A program made the translations under genes and the position numbers. A DNA stretch of 5,422 nt from an uncultured Lachnospiraceae bacterium. GTDB lineage: Bacteria; Bacillota; Clostridia; Lachnospirales; Lachnospiraceae. Position 1 is the stretch's first letter, and each line of letters opens with the position of its first letter. The notes below the pieces were generated by a model. It ran no database searches, was not told the DNA's origin, and saw only the letters and a list, made by a program, of their open reading frames with translations. Location of the stretch: assembly GCA_902796045.1 (NCBI GenBank), contig CADBNQ010000116.1, positions 1 through 5,422 on the forward strand, in the 5' to 3' direction. This document shows positions 1 through 4,172 of this stretch, one piece after another.

Positions 1-487
1 CCTCGTTGGTGTAGCTGTTTAAGATGACGCCCACCTTCAGGCCGAGAAACTCGTGGACCTTGCCCATCCACTCGGCATCACGCTTGGCCAGGTAATCATT
101 GACCGTCACGATATGGACGCCCTTGCCTTCTAGGGCATTGAGATAGGAGGGCAGTGTGGCGACCAGGGTCTTACCTTCACCGGTCTTCATCTCGGCGATC
201 CTGCCCTGGTGGAGGATGATCCCGCCCATCAGCTGGACACGGTAATGCTTCATGCCGATGGAACGGACCGCCGCCTCTCTGACCACGGCAAAGGCTTCCA
301 CCAGCAGGTCATCCAGGGTCTCCCCCTCTGCCAGGCGCTGCTTAAACCAGGGCGTCTTTGCCCGGAGTTCCTCGTCAGAAAGAGCCTGCATCTCCTGGTC
401 AAGAGCCTCTATGCCGTCAACCAGCTTGCTGATCCTCTTGATCTCCCTTTCACTTTTATTTCCGAAAAATATATCTGTAATACCCAT
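1..487 (-). CDS. secA: SecA, preprotein translocase ATPase (N-terminal 162 residues, runs off left edge)
   Basis: SecA is the cytoplasmic motor ATPase that pushes unfolded preproteins through the SecYEG channel. The reading frame is open from the ATG at 487 to the window edge, giving 162 residues of a protein that is usually about 800-900 long. The start MGITDIFFGNKSEREIK is typical of clostridial SecA. Visible signatures are the conserved stretch GMKHYRVQLMGG (residues 78-89), LHQGRIAEM (92-100), Walker A MKTGEGKTL (100-108) in nucleotide-binding domain 1, and VNDYLAKRDAEWMG (129-142) at the beginning of the preprotein-crosslinking approach. The spacing of these motifs from the N-terminus agrees with SecA proteins, which supports the chosen start. 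A GGAGG at 492-496 lies only 4 nt before the ATG, slightly close but usable. A promoter directly upstream (525-553) suggests the gene is transcribed on its own as well as by any readthrough from trmK. Nothing indicates damage. The C-terminal part, including any zinc-binding tail, lies outside the window. Confidence 0.97.
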   Translation of the reverse strand, partial: MGITDIFFGNKSEREIKRISKLVDGIEALDQEMQALSDEELRAKTPWFKQRLAEGETLDDLLVEAFAVVREAAVRSIGMKHYRVQLMGGIILHQGRIAEMKTGEGKTLVATLPSYLNALEGKGVHIVTVNDYLAKRDAEWMGKVHEFLGLKVGVILNSYTNE

Positions 488-491
488 AATA

Positions 492-496
492 CCTCC
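492..496 (-). promoter_or_regulatory. Ribosome binding site of secA
   Basis: GGAGG on the minus strand, with a spacer of 4 nt (TATT) before the ATG at 487. The spacing is on the short side. No other in-frame start with a better site is near, and the protein alignment expected for SecA begins here. Confidence 0.7.
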
Positions 497-524
497 AAAA
501 TCTGCGTATAAACATACAGAATAT

Positions 525-553
525 ATTGTATCATTGATGGGTATGCATTGCAA
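525..553 (-). promoter_or_regulatory. Predicted sigmaA promoter for secA
   Basis: On the minus strand a -35 hexamer TTGCAA (548-553) is followed after exactly 17 nt by a -10 hexamer TACAAT (525-530). The -10 is preceded by TG plus one base, giving an extended -10 (TGATACAAT). Both hexamers are close to the sigma70/sigmaA consensus. The predicted transcription start is near 518, giving a leader of about 30 nt that carries the secA ribosome binding site. It sits in the 98-bp gap between trmK and secA. No clear terminator hairpin for trmK is seen in this gap, so some readthrough is expected. Confidence 0.75.
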
Positions 554-585
554 GGAGCGAATTCTTTCAATATTTTGATGACCGT

Positions 586-1284
586 TCACCTGCTCATTAA
601 TATCTCCCCGATTTCCCCGGCCTCTTTCTCCAGCTCCCGGCAGCGGGGCAGGTCCGTCTTCCCTTCCTGCTTCAGCCTTTCCAGGATACCCTTCTTCTTA
701 TCATATTCTTTTTCAAGGTATTCCATAAAGACAGGGTGTCTCTCTTCGATCAGGATCCTCCCGTATCGGTAATACCTTTCTGTGTCATGACCGGCATACT
801 CTGCATCCCTCCGGGGGACAGCCCTGATCACCAGATAATACTTGCCGTCTTCCTTGAGGAACCATTCATTGCTGATCTGATATCGGTGGTCCTGGAGAAA
901 ATGCCTGACCTTAAACCACTCGGACTGAGGCCCAAGGACCAGCTCCTTTCCCGCCTCCAAAAAAGCGGCGCCGTTTTCCAGGATCCTGCAGGTCAGGGCC
1001 CCTCCCATGCCGGCAATGACAATCGTGTCAGCCTCGTCTGGGGAGAGCTTCTCCAGACCGTCGCTCAGGCGGCAGCTGATCAGGTCTGACAGCCCCTCCT
1101 GTCTGATGTTGGCCCTGGCCCTGTCCAGGGGTCCCTGCCGGACATCCATGGCAATCGCCCGGGGACAGACCCCCTTTTTTACAAGATAAATCGGCACATA
1201 TCCGTGATCTGTGCCGATGTCTGCCAGGGCGTGTCCCGGAGTGACCGCCCCTGCCACTGTTCTCAATCTCTCTGATAACTGCAT
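586..1284 (-). CDS. trmK: TrmK, tRNA (adenine(22)-N1)-methyltransferase
   Basis: This 232-residue protein matches the TrmK family (B. subtilis YqfN type), which uses S-adenosylmethionine to methylate N1 of adenosine 22 in the D-loop region of certain tRNAs in the cytoplasm. The Rossmann-like methyltransferase core is clear. Motif I is DIGTDHGYVPIYL (22-34), the cofactor-binding acidic residue is in AMDV (D47), and the IAGMGG motif lies at 90-95, followed by the conserved LGPQSE segment (117-122). The charged C-terminal third (about 185-232) looks like the family's helical, coiled-coil domain. The length is normal. The ATG at 1284 has a good ribosome binding site, TAAGGAG, at 1290-1296. In Clostridia this gene normally follows dnaG and rpoD. 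Here it follows dnaG after a 274-bp gap without rpoD, and secA comes next instead of the often-seen Nif3-like gene. Transcription could come from dnaG readthrough or from a candidate promoter at 1546-1573. Confidence 0.93.
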   Translation of the reverse strand: MQLSERLRTVAGAVTPGHALADIGTDHGYVPIYLVKKGVCPRAIAMDVRQGPLDRARANIRQEGLSDLISCRLSDGLEKLSPDEADTIVIAGMGGALTCRILENGAAFLEAGKELVLGPQSEWFKVRHFLQDHRYQISNEWFLKEDGKYYLVIRAVPRRDAEYAGHDTERYYRYGRILIEERHPVFMEYLEKEYDKKKGILERLKQEGKTDLPRCRELEKEAGEIGEILMSR

Positions 1285-1289
1285 GATTT

Positions 1290-1296
1290 CTCCTTA
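1290..1296 (-). promoter_or_regulatory. Ribosome binding site of trmK
   Basis: TAAGGAG on the minus strand, 5 nt before the ATG at 1284. It confirms the start and lies 21 nt outside the end of the long inverted repeat, so folding of that repeat need not hide it directly. Confidence 0.8.
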
Positions 1297-1317
1297 ATCG
1301 CCTGACTCTGCACCTAA

Positions 1318-1556
1318 AAACATCATAAAATCAGGGATGTCTGCAGGCAGCGATATCTGCCCGGTACTATGTGAAGAGATGACCACTGCTTTTCATCGAA
1401 ATGCCAGCTGTTTTGGACTCCGCAGTGTGTCTGAGCGAAGCGAGTTCGCGTCGCGGAGTCTAACAAAACAGATGGTATGAATGATGAAGCAGTTCATCTC
1501 TGAGGTTTGTACAGGCAGATATCACTACCTGCAGACTCCTGTTATTTTATATGTTT
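1318..1556. repeat. 239-bp imperfect long inverted repeat between dnaG and trmK
   Basis: Almost the whole dnaG-trmK gap is one imperfect palindrome with two arms of roughly 105 bases around a 29-nt centre. Matching pairs, from outside in, are as follows. AAACAT plus ATAAAAT (1318-1331, one extra base) faces ATTTTATATGTTT (1544-1556). The segment 1340-1361 matches 1514-1535 at 20 of 22 positions. AGAGATGA (1375-1382) faces TCATCTCT (1494-1501). CTGTTTTG (1408-1415) faces CAAAACAG (1464-1471). GACTCCGC (1416-1423) faces GCGGAGTC (1453-1460). The element begins 2 nt after the dnaG stop. It contains no transposase and no convincing ORF, and I see no clear target-site duplication. It could be a mobile miniature element, an ERIC-like intergenic palindrome, or a structured RNA made as part of the dnaG-trmK transcript. 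The sequence alone does not decide between these. Confidence 0.85.
1408..1471 (-). terminator. Central strong hairpin of the inverted repeat, possible terminator or attenuator
   Basis: The core of the long inverted repeat forms a 16-bp stem: CTGTTTTGGACTCCGC (1408-1423) against GCGGAGTC (1453-1460) and CAAAACAG (1464-1471), with a 3-nt TAA bulge. A smaller internal hairpin sits in the loop (GCGAA 1435-1439, TTCGC 1445-1449). On the minus strand the core stem is not followed directly by a U-run. The first clear T-run in that direction comes after the whole repeat (TTTTT at 1316-1320). A classical intrinsic terminator is therefore uncertain. Transcript pausing, processing or protection of the dnaG message end are alternatives. 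Confidence 0.4.
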
Positions 1557-1573
1557 CCTCATGTCAGTTTCAA
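1546..1573 (-). promoter_or_regulatory. Candidate promoter at the end of dnaG, reading into the inverted repeat and trmK
   Basis: On the minus strand TTGAAA (1568-1573, inside the last dnaG codons) is followed after 16 nt by TATAAA (1546-1551). Each hexamer differs from consensus in one position. The predicted start is near 1539, which is the base of the strongest outer stem of the inverted repeat. A transcript from here would carry a structured leader of about 255 nt before trmK. The -10 region is also part of the AT-rich outer arm of the repeat, so its promoter-like look may be coincidental. Confidence 0.35.
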
Positions 1574-3334
1574 CTCCAGCCGCTGGATCTTACTTTTCTC
1601 TTCCAGCAGTTCCTGCCAGCGGACGATGTCCCCTGTGTGACTCATCTCGTCGGCTATGCTTGCCAGCCTGATCTTCTTGATGATGTCTGTGAGGGCCTTG
1701 TCCCTGTCGTCCTCTTCCGGAGCATATTTCAAATGTGTATTGAATATGGCGGCCACCGTGTTGTGGTCTTCTTCGTCTGTGAACTGGGTGACGATGGCTG
1801 CCGGATTCACATGGCCTTCCTCCAGCTGATCGTAGAGCATGAGGGCAACGCCATGATAAAGGGGGTCCAGAAAATCATCGGGGCCTACATATTTCCTGAT
1901 CCTGGGGAAGCTGTCCGGGTGTTCTACCAGCCAGGTCAGAAGCACCCTCTGAGGCTGGTTTTTCTGTTCTTCCTTCTTCTCCCTGGCCTTTTCCCGGCTC
2001 TCAGGTTTCTTTCTGTACTGAGCATTGTTCTTCTCATAGCGGTAGTCCCTGAGGTAGCGGTCCACCAGGTCGGCAAGGTCTTTCTTGGCGATCATAAAAC
2101 GGTTGGCCGCGGCGTCAATATAGGCCTCCCGCTCCACATTGTCCTCGATCCGGGCCAGCTTTCTGGCAGCCTCGTGGACAAAGCGGGTCCGGGTCTCCGG
2201 ATCCTTCTGGTCGTACTCCTCATACAGCTTCAGAAGCTCAAACATCCTCCCGGTTTCTGCTTCCCGGATCCTCTTTTCGTACTCTTCGGCGCCTTCTGCC
2301 TTTACCAGTTCGTCCGGATCCTTGTAGGGATCCATGGACAGAACCCGTCCGCGCAGCCCGCTCTCCCTGAGTATGGGCAGGGCCCGAAGGGCAGCTTTTA
2401 TGCCGGCCGGGTCGCTGTCAAATGACAGGATCACCTGGTCAGTGTAGCGTTTGAGCAGCAGGGCCTGGCCCGGGGTAAAGGAAGTCCCCAGGGGGGCAAC
2501 GGCATTGTCAAATCCAGCCTGGTGGAGGGAGATCACGTCCATATATCCTTCGCAGAGAATGATGCCCTTCTTTTTTGACCTTTTGGCATAGCCTAAACCA
2601 TAGAGGTTCCTTCCCTTGTCAAAGAGGGCTGTCTCCCGGGAGTTCAGGTATTTGGGCTCTCCCTTTCCCATGACCCTGCCGCCGAAGCCGATCACTCTCT
2701 GACCGGCATCCATGATGGGGAACATGAGCCTGTTCATAAACTTGTCATAGCTTCCCCTGACACTGTCGATGGTCACAAGGGAGGAATCCTTCAGCTGGCT
2801 GTCAGTGTAGCCCTTTCCCTTCAGGTACACATAAAGGTCATCTCTGTAAATATCCGCGTAACCCAGGCCGAAATGATTGGTCATCTCCCTGGAGATACCT
2901 CTCTCTTCCAGGTAGGCCCGGGCTCTCTCTCCCCGTTTGCTCATCAGCAGCGCATGGAAGTAGACAGCGGCATCTTTATTCATATTCTTCAATATGACTC
3001 TGGCATCCTCCTGACGACGTTCTTCAGGGGACAGTTCTTCCTCGGGAAGGACGATCCCGGCCCGGTCTGCCAGTTCTTTTAAGGCTTCCCCGAAGGTCAG
3101 CCTGTTGTATTCCTGGAGGAAATGGTAGACATCCCCTCCCTGGCCGCAGCCGAAGCAGTAGTACATCTGCTTTTCCCGGCTCACGGAAAATGAGGGAGAC
3201 TTTTCATTATGGAAAGGGCAGAGTCCGAAGTAGGAGGAGCCCTTCTTTTTCAGGGAGACATAGGCTGATATCACATCCACGATATCATTCCGATCTCTCA
3301 CCTCTTCAATGATTTCATTGCCATATCTCATCAT
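1559..3334 (-). CDS. dnaG: DnaG, DNA primase
   Basis: DnaG makes the short RNA primers for lagging-strand and initial leading-strand DNA synthesis at the replication fork, working with the replicative helicase. The 591-residue length is normal. Domain order is complete. The N-terminal zinc-binding domain has C39-P-F-H42 and C60-F-G-C63. The catalytic RNA polymerase core includes NRLMFPI (201-207). The TOPRIM fold shows the metal-binding acidic residues in CEGYMD (E262), FDSDPAG (D306, D308) and KDPDE (338-342). A basic, lysine- and glutamate-rich linker lies at about 436-460, followed by the C-terminal helicase-interacting domain. Two adjacent ATGs (3334 and 3331) are possible starts. AAGGA lies 9 nt before the first and GAGGG 5 nt before the second, so one residue is uncertain. 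It starts 21 nt after the sigma-like gene and probably shares its transcript. Confidence 0.97.
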   Translation of the reverse strand: MMRYGNEIIEEVRDRNDIVDVISAYVSLKKKGSSYFGLCPFHNEKSPSFSVSREKQMYYCFGCGQGGDVYHFLQEYNRLTFGEALKELADRAGIVLPEEELSPEERRQEDARVILKNMNKDAAVYFHALLMSKRGERARAYLEERGISREMTNHFGLGYADIYRDDLYVYLKGKGYTDSQLKDSSLVTIDSVRGSYDKFMNRLMFPIMDAGQRVIGFGGRVMGKGEPKYLNSRETALFDKGRNLYGLGYAKRSKKKGIILCEGYMDVISLHQAGFDNAVAPLGTSFTPGQALLLKRYTDQVILSFDSDPAGIKAALRALPILRESGLRGRVLSMDPYKDPDELVKAEGAEEYEKRIREAETGRMFELLKLYEEYDQKDPETRTRFVHEAARKLARIEDNVEREAYIDAAANRFMIAKKDLADLVDRYLRDYRYEKNNAQYRKKPESREKAREKKEEQKNQPQRVLLTWLVEHPDSFPRIRKYVGPDDFLDPLYHGVALMLYDQLEEGHVNPAAIVTQFTDEEDHNTVAAIFNTHLKYAPEEDDRDKALTDIIKKIRLASIADEMSHTGDIVRWQELLEEKSKIQRLELKLT

Positions 3335-3355
3335 GTCCCTCTTTCCTTAATAAGC

Positions 3356-4150
3356 TTATTTCCCGATCTTCCCCTGGTCCAGGACGGCGATGGCATCCAG
3401 AGAGGTCTTCATCAGGGTCAGGACCTCGTCCTCGCTGATCCCCATCCGCTCTGCCAGCTCTGCCGGCGTGGCTTCCCGCTCGTACTCACGGGCGAACTGG
3501 GCAGACAGGCCATTGAGCTCATTGATCCTGCTGGCGATCTTTCTGGCAGACCTGGTCGAATGGCTGTATTCCTCGATCGCCATCTCAATCTGATTGCGGA
3601 TCATCTCCTCCTTAAAGATCGCGAATCTTCCGTCCACTTCCGGTTCAAAGCTGTTGATCGCCATCATCAGGCCGATATTGCTCTCCTGGATCAGGTCGGC
3701 GAGCAGAAGTCCTCTGCCTTTGTATCTCTCGGCCATCTCTATGGCAAAGCCCAGATTGGCCTCGATCAGCAGGTTCCTGGCATTCTGGTCACCCGCTGCC
3801 AGCTTGTAGACCAGCTGGTTTTCCTGGTCCTCACTTAAGCTTTTTGCCCTGGAGGCCTCCTTCTTGTAGATCCGGACCACCTCATCATCCATCAGGTCCT
3901 CGTAGTAAGGGTCGTCTTCATCATTGATCTGATCGTTATCATCGTTCTCATCAATCTCAGGCTCTTTCTGTCCCTCCACCGGGAACCCTTTCAGATTCAG
4001 ATATCTGCAGATCTGGTCAAGCTGCGCCTCTGAAAGCGCCATGTCAGAAAAATAACCTTCGATGTCCTGCATGGTCAGGCTGCCCTCCCGGGTCTGAGCC
4101 AGCTCTTCAAGTTCTCTGACCGCAGCCAGAAAATCCTCCTGTCCTGTCAT
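3356..4150 (-). CDS. Truncated, degenerate sigma70-family protein (regions 1.2-3.1, no region 4)
   Basis: This 264-residue protein resembles a primary sigma factor but is incomplete. Residues about 1-60 may correspond to a region 1.1-like helical domain (SLTMQDIEGYFSD, then ALSEAQLDQICRYL). A very acidic linker follows (about 61-90). Region 1.2 and 2.1 begin at DDEVVRIYKKEA (88-99) and continue through ARNLLIEANLGFAIEMAERY (124-143). Region 2.2, which binds the beta' clamp of core RNA polymerase, is well kept as ADLIQESNIGLM (151-162). Region 2.3-2.4, usually KFSTYATWWIRQAI, reads RFAIFKEEMIRNQI (175-188), so the threonine, the tyrosine and both tryptophans used in promoter melting and -10 recognition are lost. 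Region 3.0-3.1 is recognisable (ARKIASRINELN, ATPAELAERMGISEDEV). The protein ends just before region 3.2 and lacks region 4, which reads -35 elements. I infer a core-binding regulator or remnant rather than a working sigma factor. The ATG at 4150 has an ideal AGGAGG 7 nt upstream. Confidence 0.85.
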   Translation of the reverse strand: MTGQEDFLAAVRELEELAQTREGSLTMQDIEGYFSDMALSEAQLDQICRYLNLKGFPVEGQKEPEIDENDDNDQINDEDDPYYEDLMDDEVVRIYKKEASRAKSLSEDQENQLVYKLAAGDQNARNLLIEANLGFAIEMAERYKGRGLLLADLIQESNIGLMMAINSFEPEVDGRFAIFKEEMIRNQIEMAIEEYSHSTRSARKIASRINELNGLSAQFAREYEREATPAELAERMGISEDEVLTLMKTSLDAIAVLDQGKIGK

Positions 4151-4157
4151 TTCTCCC

Positions 4158-4163
4158 CCTCCT
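4158..4163 (-). promoter_or_regulatory. Ribosome binding site that fixes the start of the sigma-like gene
   Basis: A perfect AGGAGG on the minus strand with a 7-nt spacer (GGGAGAA) before the ATG at 4150. An in-frame GTG at 4171 would add seven residues but lies upstream of this site and has no good site of its own, so the ATG is preferred. Confidence 0.85.
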
Positions 4164-4172
4164 GATTCCACA

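Noticed and set aside
209..578. Two overlapping plus-strand open frames
   Set aside because: Both are antisense to the start of secA and its promoter. The minus-strand SecA reading explains the region fully.
736..1089. Plus-strand open frame of 117 codons
   Set aside because: It is antisense to the conserved methyltransferase core of trmK and shows no family features or good ribosome binding site.
1318..1556. Inverted repeat as a complete insertion sequence or integron-type attachment site
   Set aside because: There is no transposase or integrase frame and no convincing target-site duplication or recombination core, so only a repeat is called.
1481..2425. Plus-strand open frame of 314 codons
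   Set aside because: It lies almost wholly antisense to dnaG, whose zinc and TOPRIM motifs are unmistakable. The encoded protein has no recognisable domain, so it is a by-product of dnaG codon use.
3349..3360. Perfect 12-bp palindrome AATAAGCTTATT at the end of the sigma-like gene
   Set aside because: It is too short and AT-rich to be a terminator, has no GC stem or U-run, and overlaps the stop codon. It is likely chance, though an operator cannot be excluded.
4169..4171. GTG as the start of the sigma-like gene
   Set aside because: The perfect AGGAGG lies downstream of it and is spaced ideally for the ATG at 4150.
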